Assembly (NCBI GenBank): GCA_937996595.1
Contig: CALKVC010000005.1
Coordinates: forward strand, 1 to 64,000
DNA: 64,000 nucleotides
Source: an uncultured Chitinophagaceae bacterium
GTDB taxonomy: Bacteria; Bacteroidota; Bacteroidia; Chitinophagales; Chitinophagaceae
Reading direction: 5' to 3'
Position numbers and translations under genes: made by a program. Below, in pieces: positions 45,226 to 55,741 of this stretch. The notes below the pieces were generated by a model. It was not told the origin of the DNA. It saw only the letters and a list, made by a program, of their open reading frames with translations, and did not search any database. The stretch's first letter is position 1; each line of letters starts with the position of its first letter.

Positions 45226-47556
45226 ATGCAAAAAAGTAAACATAAGAAAACGGTAGCGCAGAAAGAGAATTTCAGCCAGATGCTGGTGTCGAAATTCCTT
45301 CCGTACTGGCCGTTGTTTATCATATTTGCCATACTGTCTGTTGCGGGTGCATTCGTTTACCTCAGGTATGCCACCCCGATATATGAAGCCAGTGCAACCC
45401 TGATCATCAAGGATGAGAAGAAAGGGAACGAAGATTCAAAGCTTACCGAATCTTTGGATATGATCTCTTCAAAAAAGATTGTTGAGAATGAAATTGAAGT
45501 GATCCAGTCGCGTACACTGATGGATAATGTGGTTAAGAAATACCACCTGTATGCTCCTGTTTTTGACCAGGGAAAGGTGAAGGCGGTTTCCGCTTATACC
45601 ACTTCACCGGTTACGGTAGTGGCATTAACACCGGATTCTCTGAAAGGACAGGATAAGATTGAACTGGATTACGACAAAAAAAGCCGGACAGTTACCCTTA
45701 ACAAAAAATACAAGTGCAGCATGAACGAGTTTCTGAATACCCCTTACGGTATTTTGAAATTCATTCCAAACAAGTACCAGTCTCCCGGATATGAACACAA
45801 GCAATTGTACTTTTCATTGGTAGATCCTAAAGTGGCTGCGATGAGGATTCTTCCTAACCTGAATGTTGCGCCTTCCAGTAAGTTATCAACGGTGGTTAAC
45901 CTGGGATACCGTGACGAAATCCCGGAAAGGGGAGAAGATATCCTGAACGGATTGATTCAGGCATATGAGGAATCGGCTATTCTTGATAAGAATTTACTGG
46001 CACGTAATACGCTGAAATTTGTAGAGGAAAGGCTGAATATTGTTGCGGCAGACCTTGCAGCCATTGAACAAAAAGTACAACAGTATAAGTCAGGGAAAAG
46101 TGCAGTGGATATAAGCACACAGGGGCAGCTTTACCTGCAGAATGTAAGCACCAACGACCAGAAACTGAGCGAGGTGAACATGCAGCTTTCGGTACTTGAC
46201 CAGGTGGAAAAATTTGTTGCTAATAAGAATAACGGCGAAGGTATTGTTCCTTCAACACTTGGTGTTAGCGACCCTATGTTATCCGGGCTGATTGATAAAT
46301 TGTATTCTTCTGAACTGGAATATGAAAAACTGAAAACCACCGTTGGTGAAAACAACCCTAAACTGGTTTCCCTGAAGGATCAGATAAGCAAGATAAGGCC
46401 CAATATCCTGGAGAATATCCAGAGCCAGCGCCAGAGCTTGACTGCAGCCAAATCGAACCTGAATGTAACCAACAGCAACTATAATTCCATCTTAAATACA
46501 GTACCGCAGAAAGAGCGCCAGTTGCTCGACATAAGCCGGGAACAAAATATCAAGAGCAGCATCTACTCCTTCCTGTTACAGAAGAAGGAAGAAAGCGCCC
46601 TTTCCTATGCATCAACCGTTTCAAACAGCCGGGTGGTTGATACCGCCCAGGCCGGAGCATTCCCGGTAAGCCCCAATAAAAAACTTATTTACCTGGTGGC
46701 TTTAGCCATAGCCATGGCTTTATGGGTGGCCGTTATCACCCTTAAAGAGGCGTTCACCGGTAAAATCCTTTACAGGAGGGAGATTGAAGCCCTAACTGCC
46801 ATACCTATCATCGGGGAAGTGGCTTTTGAAAAATCAAAGAACCCGATTGTAATCCAGGCTGGAAAAAGGAGTTTCATCGTGGAAGAATTCAGAAAACTGC
46901 GTACATCGCTTTCTTTCCTGGGTATAGATGCCACTCACAAAAAGATACTGGTTACTTCAAACATTTCAGGTGAAGGCAAAAGTTTCATCGCTTCAAACCT
47001 GGCAGTAAGCATTGCACTTACCGGTAAAAAAGTGGTGCTGGTTGACCTTGACCTGAACATGCCAACCCAGTCTAAGATATTTGGTGTGCACCAGGAGCTT
47101 GGCGTTACAGATTTCCTGCAAGGGAAAAAATACCCGGAAGATATCATTAAGCCCCTCGAAGGGCATGAAAACCTGTTTTTTATTTCGGGGGGAGAGTTAC
47201 CGGAGAATCCATCAGAATTACTGCTGAACGGAAAGATCAGCGAACTGATAGAATACCTGGACAACAGTTTCGACATGGTGATCATTGATACATCACCGAT
47301 TGTACTGATTACTGATGCTTACATTTTATCAGAAATGTGCGACGCCACCCTGTACGTGATGAGGCATGGCTATACTCCTAAACTGCTGGTAAAAAGAGTA
47401 GACGAAAATCTTGAAATAAACCCGATTCACAATCCTGCTATCGTATTCAACGGGGTTAAGACAAGGGGATTATTCAGAAATAACTATGGTTATGGCTATA
47501 ATTACGTGTATGGAAACAAAGCGTATGGCAATAACAAAAAAACAGTGAAATCCTAA
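45226..47556 (+). CDS. Wzc-like polysaccharide co-polymerase/tyrosine autokinase
   Basis: A 776-residue inner membrane protein. A Wzz domain begins after an N-terminal transmembrane helix (about 27-49, YWPLFIIFAILSVAG); a coiled-coil-rich periplasmic part and a GNVR-like region (around 440-475) lead to a second transmembrane helix (about 486-506). The cytoplasmic BY-kinase has Walker A SNISGEGKSF, Walker A' VVLVDLDLNMP and Walker B DMVIIDTSP. The tail carries a tyrosine cluster (NNYGYGYNYVYGNKAYG) as autophosphorylation sites. It sets chain length and couples polymerisation to export. Confidence 0.95.
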   Translation: MQKSKHKKTVAQKENFSQMLVSKFLPYWPLFIIFAILSVAGAFVYLRYATPIYEASATLIIKDEKKGNEDSKLTESLDMISSKKIVENEIEVIQSRTLMDNVVKKYHLYAPVFDQGKVKAVSAYTTSPVTVVALTPDSLKGQDKIELDYDKKSRTVTLNKKYKCSMNEFLNTPYGILKFIPNKYQSPGYEHKQLYFSLVDPKVAAMRILPNLNVAPSSKLSTVVNLGYRDEIPERGEDILNGLIQAYEESAILDKNLLARNTLKFVEERLNIVAADLAAIEQKVQQYKSGKSAVDISTQGQLYLQNVSTNDQKLSEVNMQLSVLDQVEKFVANKNNGEGIVPSTLGVSDPMLSGLIDKLYSSELEYEKLKTTVGENNPKLVSLKDQISKIRPNILENIQSQRQSLTAAKSNLNVTNSNYNSILNTVPQKERQLLDISREQNIKSSIYSFLLQKKEESALSYASTVSNSRVVDTAQAGAFPVSPNKKLIYLVALAIAMALWVAVITLKEAFTGKILYRREIEALTAIPIIGEVAFEKSKNPIVIQAGKRSFIVEEFRKLRTSLSFLGIDATHKKILVTSNISGEGKSFIASNLAVSIALTGKKVVLVDLDLNMPTQSKIFGVHQELGVTDFLQGKKYPEDIIKPLEGHENLFFISGGELPENPSELLLNGKISELIEYLDNSFDMVIIDTSPIVLITDAYILSEMCDATLYVMRHGYTPKLLVKRVDENLEINPIHNPAIVFNGVKTRGLFRNNYGYGYNYVYGNKAYGNNKKTVKS

Positions 47557-47677
47557 ATCTCAAATATCATGAAAATCAATTTCTCAAACCAATCAAATGT
47601 GTCTGGGGGAGACTATGCCTTACCTTCCAAATTACTTCCATCCTTGAATAACTGCAAATTTCAAATTTTTAAAAAAA

Positions 47678-48214
47678 ATGATTATGCAGAAAAATTGGTA
47701 CGCTGTTTACACAAAACCGCAACATGAGAAGAAAGTTGCCGCTTTGTTAAGCAAAAAGAAAATTGAAAACTTTTGTCCGTTAAGTTGTGTGGAGACACAG
47801 AATTTCAGGAAGTTAAAATTGATTTTCAAACCCTTGTTTCAGTCTTATGTGTTTGTTCACGCTACACAGGAAGAACTGGCTATGCTGAAGAATACCGACG
47901 GGGTGCTTAACCTGTTATACTGGCTGGGTGAACCGGCCGTGATAAAAGACGAGGAAATAGCAGCCATTAAGGAATTTACAAACGACCACAAAAACATTAA
48001 ACTGGAACGCATCGTTGTAAACCTTGATGAAAACGCCCGTAATTTCAATGCATCTTCTTATGCTATTGAAGGCAAACTGGTAACCATTAAGAACAAACTG
48101 CTTAAAGTGAGCCTGCCCTCTCTTGGTTATAATATGATTGCCAAAGTAGAAGATGATGGCGTTTTTGCCCTCAATGAATCAATTTTGCAGAATAAATCAT
48201 TTGCACATTCATGA
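47678..48214 (+). CDS. UpxY-family transcription antiterminator (NusG paralogue)
   Basis: A 178-residue NusG-like protein. The NGN domain starts [17 protein letters not shown] and contains [13 protein letters not shown], followed by a C-terminal KOW-like part with [19 protein letters not shown]. UpxY proteins bind RNA polymerase at their own capsule operon's leader and suppress early termination. A second ATG at 47684 is also possible. The gene overlaps fcl by 4 bp and follows wzc by 121 bp, unlike in Bacteroides capsule loci where upxY is first. Confidence 0.9.
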   Translation: MIMQKNWYAVYTKPQHEKKVAALLSKKKIENFCPLSCVETQNFRKLKLIFKPLFQSYVFVHATQEELAMLKNTDGVLNLLYWLGEPAVIKDEEIAAIKEFTNDHKNIKLERIVVNLDENARNFNASSYAIEGKLVTIKNKLLKVSLPSLGYNMIAKVEDDGVFALNESILQNKSFAHS

Positions 48215-49161
48215 TGAACGCAACAGACAAGATATATGTGGCCGGCCATAACGGGCTGGTAGGTTCTGCAATCGTAAGGTCATTAAAAGCGGCTGGTTTT
48301 ACAAACCTCTTATGCCGTACATCCAAAGAACTGGATTTGAGGAACCAGGCTGCGGTTGACGCATTTTTTAATTCAGAAAAACCCCAGTATGTTTTCCTTG
48401 CAGCCGCAAAGGTTGGTGGTATTGTTGCCAATAATACTTACCGGGCAGACTTCCTGTACGATAACCTGATGATCGTGTCAAATATCGTACATGCCGCATA
48501 CAGGAACAACGTAACCAAATTGCTCTTTCTCGGAAGTTCATGTATATATCCAAAACTGGCTCCCCAGCCAATAAAGGAAGAATACCTGCTTACCGGCCCG
48601 CTTGAATATACCAATGAACCATATGCCATTGCAAAAATTGCAGGCATTAAACTATGCGAAAGCTACCGCGACCAGTACGGTGCCAATTTTATAAGTGTGA
48701 TGCCAACCAACCTCTATGGCATAAACGATAATTACCATCCTGAAAACAGCCATGTGTTACCGGCACTCATCCGTAAATTTCATGAAGCAAAGGAAGCCGG
48801 TAAACCGGAAGTACAGATCTGGGGATCAGGTTCACCCAAAAGGGAATTCCTGTTTGCCGATGACCTGGCAGAAGCCTGCCTGTTCCTGATGGAAAATTAC
48901 AATGAAAAAGAAATCATCAATATAGGCTGCGGGGAAGATGTTACCATCAGGGAACTGGCCGAAACCGTAAAGGAAGTGGTTGGTTTTACCGGAAGCCTTG
49001 TATATGATACCTCAAAACCCGATGGCACACCCAGGAAACTGATGGATGTGACAAAAATACACGCAATGGGATGGCACCACAAGACAGCACTTAAAGAAGG
49101 AATGAAAATAGCTTACCAGGATTTTTTATTGAAACAGAACATACTACAAACAGTATCTTAA
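48211..49161 (+). CDS. fcl: GDP-L-fucose synthase
   Basis: A 316-residue SDR epimerase-reductase that turns GDP-4-keto-6-deoxy-mannose into GDP-L-fucose. The NADP motif [11 protein letters not shown] is near the N-terminus. [32 protein letters not shown] and the catalytic [13 protein letters not shown] (Tyr and Lys) are intact, and [20 protein letters not shown] binds the substrate. It is the second enzyme of the pathway; gmd, the first, is 33 bp downstream. Confidence 0.96.
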   Translation: MMNATDKIYVAGHNGLVGSAIVRSLKAAGFTNLLCRTSKELDLRNQAAVDAFFNSEKPQYVFLAAAKVGGIVANNTYRADFLYDNLMIVSNIVHAAYRNNVTKLLFLGSSCIYPKLAPQPIKEEYLLTGPLEYTNEPYAIAKIAGIKLCESYRDQYGANFISVMPTNLYGINDNYHPENSHVLPALIRKFHEAKEAGKPEVQIWGSGSPKREFLFADDLAEACLFLMENYNEKEIINIGCGEDVTIRELAETVKEVVGFTGSLVYDTSKPDGTPRKLMDVTKIHAMGWHHKTALKEGMKIAYQDFLLKQNILQTVS

Positions 49162-49194
49162 CCGTTTCATTCCTAAATTTACACAAAATAGAAT

Positions 49195-50256
49195 ATGAAA
49201 ACTGCATTGATCACCGGTATAACCGGACAGGATGGAGCCTATCTGGCAGAATTGCTGCTTGAGAAAGGATATATGGTACATGGTATAAAAAGGCGTTCAT
49301 CGCTGATAAACACAGACCGGATTGATCACCTGTATAAAGACCCGCACGAGAAAAATGTAAGGTTCACGCTCCACTACGGAGATATGACCGACAGTACCAA
49401 CCTGATTCGTATCGTTCAGGAAACCCAGCCTGATGAAATTTATAACCTGGCCGCCATGAGCCATGTGAAAGTGAGCTTTGACACGCCAGAATATACAGCC
49501 AATGCCGATGGTATCGGAACATTGCGTTTAATGGAAGCCGTTAGAATACTGGGGATGGAAAAGAAAACCCGCATTTACCAGGCTTCCACATCTGAACTGT
49601 ACGGACTGGTACAGGAAGTTCCGCAAAAAGAAACAACCCCGTTTTATCCAAGAAGCCCGTATGCGGTTGCCAAATTATACGCTTACTGGATAGTGGTTAA
49701 TTACAGGGAAGCCTATAATATGTATGCATGTAATGGCATACTCTTCAATCACGAAAGCCCGTTGCGTGGCGAAACCTTTGTAACCCGCAAAATTACCCGG
49801 GCGGTTGCTGCCATTGCAAAAGGCAAGCAAGACACTTTATACCTGGGTAACCTGAATGCTGAAAGGGACTGGGGACATGCAAAAGATTATGTGGAAGCCA
49901 TGTGGCGTATCCTGCAGCAGGATGAACCGGAAGATTTTGTAATTGCAACCGGCGTTACCACACGCGTACGCGAATTTGTAAAAATGGCATTTGCTGAAGT
50001 TGGTGTTGAACTGGCTTTTTCAGGCGAAGGTGTGGATGAAGTGGGTACTGTTGTATCATGCAAGAACCCGGCATACCAGTTGCCTGCAGGAAAGCAGGTA
50101 GTAGCAGTTGATCCCGCCTATTTCAGGCCAACAGAAGTAGAACTGCTCATAGGGGATGCCACCAAAGCCAAAACTAAACTGGGATGGGAACCAAAGCACA
50201 GCCTCGCCCAATTAGTTAAAGAAATGGTTGCATCAGACCTCCAGGCTGTAAAATAA
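49195..50256 (+). CDS. gmd: GDP-mannose 4,6-dehydratase
   Basis: A 353-residue SDR enzyme that dehydrates GDP-D-mannose to GDP-4-keto-6-deoxymannose. [20 protein letters not shown] binds [34 protein letters not shown] and the [12 protein letters not shown] catalytic Tyr and Lys are as in known Gmd proteins; [17 protein letters not shown] follows. With fcl it gives GDP-fucose; the same intermediate could alternatively feed other GDP-6-deoxy sugars. Confidence 0.97.
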   Translation: MKTALITGITGQDGAYLAELLLEKGYMVHGIKRRSSLINTDRIDHLYKDPHEKNVRFTLHYGDMTDSTNLIRIVQETQPDEIYNLAAMSHVKVSFDTPEYTANADGIGTLRLMEAVRILGMEKKTRIYQASTSELYGLVQEVPQKETTPFYPRSPYAVAKLYAYWIVVNYREAYNMYACNGILFNHESPLRGETFVTRKITRAVAAIAKGKQDTLYLGNLNAERDWGHAKDYVEAMWRILQQDEPEDFVIATGVTTRVREFVKMAFAEVGVELAFSGEGVDEVGTVVSCKNPAYQLPAGKQVVAVDPAYFRPTEVELLIGDATKAKTKLGWEPKHSLAQLVKEMVASDLQAVK

Positions 50257-50359
50257 TATTGTTTCATTTACGCTTTTCATATATTTCATTAATAAAGCCA
50301 TTGTCTTTATGTAAAGCCGTGCATTCAAAATCTTGAAAACCTGCCAATTTTAATGGAGC

Positions 50360-51730
50360 ATGAAAGAGAAGGTAACATCGGCTTTCACCAACCTGAAATC
50401 TGCTTTAAATAAGGGGCACGACCGGAGTGTAAAAGCAAAAAAAAATATATTCGCCTCTTTCATCATCAAAGGTTGCAATATTGCTATCAGCCTGGTGCTG
50501 GTACCATTGACCATACACTATGTAAATCCAACGCAGTATGGAATCTGGTTAACGTTAAGTTCCATCATCGGCTGGTTCGCATTTTTTGATATTGGGTTCG
50601 GCAACGGCCTTCGGAATAAATTTGCTGAAGCTATTGCCCGTAACGACCATCAGCTTGCCAGGATATACCTGAGTACAACCTATGCCATACTGGGAATCAT
50701 CATCGTATGCCTGCTGGCCATATTCCTGGTTATTAACCCGTTTCTTAACTGGACCAGCATACTCAATACACCTTCTTCAATGGCTGCAGAACTAAGTACA
50801 CTAGCCATACTTGTTTTTGTATTTTTCTGCCTTCAGTTCATATTACAACTTATCACTACCATCATAACGGCAAACCAACAGCCGGCAAAAGCTTCTTTTT
50901 TTAATTTCCTGGGCAGCCTGTTTTCATTAACGGTAATATTCATACTTACTAAAACCACCTCTGGCAGCCTCATAAACCTGGCGCTCAGCCTGGGTTTTAC
51001 ACCGGTTTTGGTACTCACAGCTTCCAGCATCTGGTTTTATACACACGAGTATAAAAAATATGCCCCCTCCATAAAATTTGTACATTTCAGTTATGCCCGT
51101 GGATTGATGAGCCTTGGTTTGAAATTTTTTATCATACAGATTGCTACTGTCGTATTATATGAAACCAGTAACCTCATCATTGCACAATTATTCGGTCCGG
51201 CACAGGTTACTCCATATAATGTGGCATATAAGTATTTTGGTATCATACCGATGGTTATGGGAATAATTATGACACCTTTCTGGAGTGCATTTACCGAAGC
51301 CTGGGTGAAACAGGATATTGCCTGGATAAAGCAAACCATGAAACGTTTGCAAATATTATGGGTTGGTCTTACAGTATTAACAGTACTTATGTTACTCCTA
51401 TCTGGCTTAATTTACAGGCTTTGGGTAGGTAAAGGCCTGGCGATACCTGTAAGCATTTCAGTTGCGATGGCATCCTATGTTATTGTTAATGCATGGAATG
51501 GTATTTACAGCCAGTTTGTAAACGGGGTGGGAAAAATTAAACTGCAACTCTATATTGCGTTGGCTGGTACGCTTGTAAATATCCCGTTGGCTATTTACCT
51601 GGGGAAACATGTGGGAATTTACGGCGTTGTTTTATCTACAACCATAATCAGTATCATGGGCGCAATAGCATCCCCAATTCAATATTATAAAATAATAAAT
51701 AATAAAGCCCGCGGAATTTGGGCCGCATAA
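50360..51730 (+). CDS. Wzx-like oligosaccharide flippase (MATE/MOP superfamily)
   Basis: A 456-residue membrane protein with about 12 hydrophobic segments. The N-terminal FASFIIKGCNIAISLVLVPLTI and YVNPTQYGIWLTLSSIIGWF pattern is that of polysaccharide flippases of the MOP superfamily. It would move lipid-linked repeat units across the inner membrane before Wzy-dependent polymerisation. Spacing to the next gene is 6 bp. Confidence 0.9.
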   Translation: MKEKVTSAFTNLKSALNKGHDRSVKAKKNIFASFIIKGCNIAISLVLVPLTIHYVNPTQYGIWLTLSSIIGWFAFFDIGFGNGLRNKFAEAIARNDHQLARIYLSTTYAILGIIIVCLLAIFLVINPFLNWTSILNTPSSMAAELSTLAILVFVFFCLQFILQLITTIITANQQPAKASFFNFLGSLFSLTVIFILTKTTSGSLINLALSLGFTPVLVLTASSIWFYTHEYKKYAPSIKFVHFSYARGLMSLGLKFFIIQIATVVLYETSNLIIAQLFGPAQVTPYNVAYKYFGIIPMVMGIIMTPFWSAFTEAWVKQDIAWIKQTMKRLQILWVGLTVLTVLMLLLSGLIYRLWVGKGLAIPVSISVAMASYVIVNAWNGIYSQFVNGVGKIKLQLYIALAGTLVNIPLAIYLGKHVGIYGVVLSTTIISIMGAIASPIQYYKIINNKARGIWAA

Positions 51731-51736
51731 TGCAAG

Positions 51737-53017
51737 ATGAAAATATTAATCTTATCAGCTCCGGATCCTTATAAAGTGGCGGGAACTGTTGCATATAATT
51801 TATATAAAGGCCTGAAAGGAAAAGGGCACGAGGTAAAACTCCTGGTTAATACTTACGGAAAATATAACGATACGGATATTGCCTGTATGCAATCTTTTAC
51901 AGATGTACTCGTAAAGAAAGCCAGGAACAGGGTGTTGAAATTTATTAACAAATACGTTAAGGTAATACCCCGAAAAGACAAGGATTATTCCATCCAGGAC
52001 CTGGATGAAACAGTTGAACATTACAAAACAAAAGATATTATAAAAAAAGCAGCATGTAAACCGGATGTAATCTTATTCCTTTTTCCTCAAAATTTCCTAA
52101 ATGCAAAAAACCTGTATGAACTCAATAAACTAACCGGCGCCCCCATTTACTGGTATTTGATGGATTCTGCCGCCTTAACGGGCGGTTGCCATTATTCATG
52201 GGATTGCAGGCGGTTTACCACGGGTTGCGGGAAATGCCCGGGTTTATATTCTACCGATGAAAATGACCAGACTGCAAAAAATTTCAGGTTTAAAAAGCAC
52301 TATATAAACCAGACTTCCATCAGCATTGTTTCAGCCACAGAATGGCAATACCAGCTTGGCCTTTCAAGCCTGTTATTCAAAGAAAAGGCCATGGAAAAAA
52401 TACTGTTATCTGTTGATCCGAATGTGTTCAGCTTCGTTCCCAAAAAAAATGCAAAGCAGAAATATGATATCCCTGAAAATAAAAAAGTGATTTTTTTCGG
52501 ATCTGCATTTTTAAATGAAAGAAGAAAAGGGATGCGGTACCTTTTTGAGGCCTTAAAAATAATCAGGCAGCAGAATACAGTAAATCCAGATGACATCCTG
52601 CTGCTTATTGCCGGTAATGATTTTGAACAGGTGAAAGCTGACATACCATTTCAATACAGGTACCTAGGGTTACTGGCAAATAATGAAGAGCTGGCGGATG
52701 CATTCCAGGCCGCTGATATCTATATTTGCCCTTCTATTGAAGACTCCGGTCCAATGATGATTAACCAGGCCATCATGTGCGGCATACCAACTGTTGCATA
52801 TAATATGGGTGTTGCCATGGACCTTGTATTAAACGGGAAAACCGGGTACCGGGCCAAACTGATGGATATTGAAGACCTTGCTTTTGGCATAACTACCCTG
52901 TTAAAACTGGATGAACAAACGTATGATCAGTATGCACGAAATTGCAGGCAGTTAGCACTGGATTCATTTACACCCGAAGTACAGATAGAAAACTTTGAAA
53001 AACTTTTCATCCAATGA
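51737..53017 (+). CDS. Glycosyltransferase family 4
   Basis: A 426-residue GT-B enzyme. The N-half has the GT4 subtype pattern CHYSWDCRRFTTGCGKCPGL with four cysteines that recurs in such enzymes and may bind metal. The C-half has VIFFGSAFLNERRKGMRYL, LLIAGND, RYLGLLANNEELADAF and the EX7E-type region CPSIEDSGPMMINQAIMCGIPTVA (first part shown). It uses an unknown nucleotide sugar. The stop overlaps the formyltransferase start by 4 bp. Confidence 0.9.
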   Translation: MKILILSAPDPYKVAGTVAYNLYKGLKGKGHEVKLLVNTYGKYNDTDIACMQSFTDVLVKKARNRVLKFINKYVKVIPRKDKDYSIQDLDETVEHYKTKDIIKKAACKPDVILFLFPQNFLNAKNLYELNKLTGAPIYWYLMDSAALTGGCHYSWDCRRFTTGCGKCPGLYSTDENDQTAKNFRFKKHYINQTSISIVSATEWQYQLGLSSLLFKEKAMEKILLSVDPNVFSFVPKKNAKQKYDIPENKKVIFFGSAFLNERRKGMRYLFEALKIIRQQNTVNPDDILLLIAGNDFEQVKADIPFQYRYLGLLANNEELADAFQAADIYICPSIEDSGPMMINQAIMCGIPTVAYNMGVAMDLVLNGKTGYRAKLMDIEDLAFGITTLLKLDEQTYDQYARNCRQLALDSFTPEVQIENFEKLFIQ

Positions 53018-53895
53018 ATAAGACAGTTCTCTTCTTAATGACTCAAAAAGGATATGAATCATTGCTTCATTTCATTAAACTGTTTGGCAATTCCCACATA
53101 AGTTTTGTTGTGGGTGCCCGCGATGAACATATTCAACATGATTATTATGATGAGATAAAAAACCTGTGCAGGGAACATAATATCAAATTTTACGACCGGA
53201 AAGAAACCTATACCGTGGATACCAGGTTTATGATTGCCATTTCATGGAGATGGCTTATTGAGCAGGGTAATTCAAAGCTAATTGTGATGCACGATTCTTT
53301 ATTGCCCAGGTACCGTGGCTTTGCCCCACTGGTTAATTGCCTGGTAAACGGAGAGCCACAGGTTGGCGTAACAGCGCTTTTTGCAAGTGAAGAGTATGAT
53401 AAGGGCGATATTATTGCACAAAGGTCTGTTCCGGTTAATTATCCAATTAAGATTGCCGATGCCATTAACCAGGTATCATCCTGTTATAAATGGCTGATAG
53501 AAGAAGTGGGAAGAAAAATCATATCCGGAGAAGTTATTAATGCTGAAAAGCAGGATGAATCTCTGGCCACATACAGCCTCTGGCTTGATGAAAATGATTA
53601 CCAGGTTGATTGGAGTTTGGATGCAACGCACATAAAAAGGTTCATTGATGCAGTTGGCTCACCATACAGCGGCGCCTTAACTTACATTGATAACAGGAAG
53701 ATGCGAATTGCAGATGCTATTGTTATCAAAGACCTGCATATTGAAAACAGGAAGCCGGGAAAAGTGATTTTTGTGCAGGAAGGAAAGCCGGTAGTTGTTT
53801 GCGGAAAAGGGTTGCTGAAAATTAATAGCATGACAGACGACGCCACAACACAAGAAATGTTGCCATTAAAACGTTTCAGGGTTAGGTTTACCTGA
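53014..53895 (+). CDS. Formyltransferase family protein, probable sugar N-formyltransferase
   Basis: A 293-residue protein with the methionyl-tRNA formyltransferase-type Rossmann domain. The signature HDSLLPRYRG begins at His93, and the Asp of the triad is Asp129 in EEYDKGDII. The usual catalytic Asn two residues before the His is Val91 here (IVMHDS). A C-terminal OB-like segment (about 190-293) resembles FMT_C. With a WecE-like aminotransferase as neighbour, it probably formylates an amino sugar on the nucleotide carrier. It is not methionyl-tRNA formyltransferase itself, since context and motif differ. Confidence 0.82.
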   Translation: MNKTVLFLMTQKGYESLLHFIKLFGNSHISFVVGARDEHIQHDYYDEIKNLCREHNIKFYDRKETYTVDTRFMIAISWRWLIEQGNSKLIVMHDSLLPRYRGFAPLVNCLVNGEPQVGVTALFASEEYDKGDIIAQRSVPVNYPIKIADAINQVSSCYKWLIEEVGRKIISGEVINAEKQDESLATYSLWLDENDYQVDWSLDATHIKRFIDAVGSPYSGALTYIDNRKMRIADAIVIKDLHIENRKPGKVIFVQEGKPVVVCGKGLLKINSMTDDATTQEMLPLKRFRVRFT

Positions 53896-53916
53896 TAACT
53901 TGACTAATTTTACCAT

Positions 53917-55083
53917 ATGATACCATTTAACAAGCCCTATTTAACCGGAAAGGAAACCGACTATATAAGAGAATCAGTGCTTTCAGGAAAAATTTCCGGA
54001 GATGGCATATACACAAAAAAATGCCATGAGTATTTTGAAAACAAATACGGTTTTAAGAAAGCGTTACTTACAACGAGTTGCACAGATGCTTTGGAAATGT
54101 GCGCTATACTTCTGGATATTAAACCCGGTGATGAGGTTATTGCCCCTTCATATACATTTGTTTCAACAGTAAATGCATTTGTATTACGTGGGGCAAAAAT
54201 TGTATTTGCCGATAGTTGTGAGGAAAATCCAAATATTTGCCTTGATGATGTGGAGAAATTGATTACCGACAGGACCAAAGCCATTATTGTTGTTCATTAT
54301 GCCGGAATAGCCTGCGATATGGACAGGGTAATGACACTGGCAGCTGCACATAACCTGTATGTAGTAGAAGATGCAGCCCAGGCGATCGATTCATATTATA
54401 AAGGGAAACCGCTTGGCTCAATCGGACATTTATCTGCCTTTTCCTTTCATGAAACAAAGAATATCATTTCAGGTGAAGGAGGAATGCTGGTAGTGAATGA
54501 CGAAAAGTTCATAAAAAGGGCAGAAATCATCCGCGAAAAAGGAACAAACCGATCTTCGTTTTTCCGCGGCGAAGTAGATAAATATGGTTGGGTGGATATC
54601 GGCTCATCTTTTCTGCCTTCAGATATCATAGCAGCGTTTTTATTTGCCCAGATTGAAAATATTGACATGATACAGGCAAAAAGAAAATTGATTTGGAACA
54701 GGTATTATGAATCACTGAAACCGCTGGAGGAAAAGGGGCAGATAAAGTTGCCATTCATTCCTGGTTATGCAACCAATAATGCACATATGTTTTATATCGT
54801 TTGCAGGTCGCTCCAGGAAAGGTCAAACCTGATAGCCGTTCTCAAAGAGAATAGTATTATGGCTGTATTTCATTACCTTTCTTTGCATAAATCGCCTTAT
54901 TTTAAAGAATTTCATGATGGAAGGGAATTACCTGTGAGCGACATGTATTCTGATACCCTGGTAAGATTGCCCTTCTTTTTCGGGCTCGAAAAAATTGAAC
55001 AGGAAAAAGTGATAGATATCATCAGGGGGTTTTATAGCAAACAGGAAGAAAACCCTTTATTGTTAAGCGAATTGTATAAGTAA
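53917..55083 (+). CDS. dTDP-4-amino-4,6-dideoxygalactose transaminase-like (WecE/RffA) aminotransferase
   Basis: A 388-residue DegT/DnrJ-family PLP aminotransferase closely resembling E. coli WecE across its length. Shared stretches include GDEVIAPSYTFVSTVNAFVLRGAKIVF, VHYAGIACDMD and REKGTNRS-FFRG (first few residues shown). PLP lysine is Lys181 in FHETKN. It puts an amino group at C4 of a 4-keto-6-deoxyhexose nucleotide, giving a Fuc4N-type sugar. The dTDP substrate would need RmlA/RmlB, not seen here; a GDP-linked substrate from Gmd is the alternative. Confidence 0.9.
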   Translation: MIPFNKPYLTGKETDYIRESVLSGKISGDGIYTKKCHEYFENKYGFKKALLTTSCTDALEMCAILLDIKPGDEVIAPSYTFVSTVNAFVLRGAKIVFADSCEENPNICLDDVEKLITDRTKAIIVVHYAGIACDMDRVMTLAAAHNLYVVEDAAQAIDSYYKGKPLGSIGHLSAFSFHETKNIISGEGGMLVVNDEKFIKRAEIIREKGTNRSSFFRGEVDKYGWVDIGSSFLPSDIIAAFLFAQIENIDMIQAKRKLIWNRYYESLKPLEEKGQIKLPFIPGYATNNAHMFYIVCRSLQERSNLIAVLKENSIMAVFHYLSLHKSPYFKEFHDGRELPVSDMYSDTLVRLPFFFGLEKIEQEKVIDIIRGFYSKQEENPLLLSELYK

Positions 55084-55105
55084 ATCAGCTTAAATTCCTC
55101 ACCGC

Positions 55106-55741
55106 ATGAATAAGATCTTCATATTTGTTTTCAAAATCATGAAGCGGGTTTCCATGTTTTTTTATTCCCTGTACAGTAAAATATACACCTGGATTAAACT
55201 GAAAGGAAACGGGGTTGAATTCATATCTGTATCTTCAAATGGTGTGCCGCAGGTAGACGTTGCCCTGGGTGGCAGATTTTCCATTGGAAAGAATTTCCGG
55301 ATGAATAATGGTAAATATTTCAATAAAATAGGCAGGCAGCAGCCCTGCATGTTCATAGTAACAAAAGAAGGATACTTAAGTATCGGCAATGAGGTAGGCA
55401 TGAGTGCTTCTACTTTTTTTTGCACAAACAGGATATCAGTTGGTAATAATGTAAAAATTGGCGGAAATTGCGTTTTCTATGATACTGATTTCCATTCGCT
55501 CAATTATTTGGAAAGAAGGGATGATAAAATTGATACTGAAAAGCGAAAATCTCTCCCCGTAATAATTGAAGATGATGTATTTATAGGTGCACACAGTACC
55601 ATTTTAAAAGGCGTTACAATTGGCAAGGGCAGTATAATCGGAGCGGGATCAGTAGTAAGCAAACCGGTTCCTCCCGGCGAGATTTGGGGAGGCAACCCGG
55701 CAGCTTTCATAAAAAGTTTAAAAGAAATCAATGGAACTTAA
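55106..55741 (+). CDS. Left-handed beta-helix acyltransferase
   Basis: A 211-residue hexapeptide-repeat (LbH) transferase. The C-terminal half has the hexapeptide pattern VFIGAHSTILKGVTIGKGSIIGAGSVV and ends GEIWGGNPAAFIKSL, as in serine or sugar O-/N-acetyltransferases. The active-site His is a candidate in DFHSLNYL. The N-terminal ~25 residues are hydrophobic and may attach it to the membrane. It probably acetylates a sugar of the repeat unit. The stop overlaps the Wzy-like start by 11 bp. Confidence 0.88.
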   Translation: MNKIFIFVFKIMKRVSMFFYSLYSKIYTWIKLKGNGVEFISVSSNGVPQVDVALGGRFSIGKNFRMNNGKYFNKIGRQQPCMFIVTKEGYLSIGNEVGMSASTFFCTNRISVGNNVKIGGNCVFYDTDFHSLNYLERRDDKIDTEKRKSLPVIIEDDVFIGAHSTILKGVTIGKGSIIGAGSVVSKPVPPGEIWGGNPAAFIKSLKEINGT

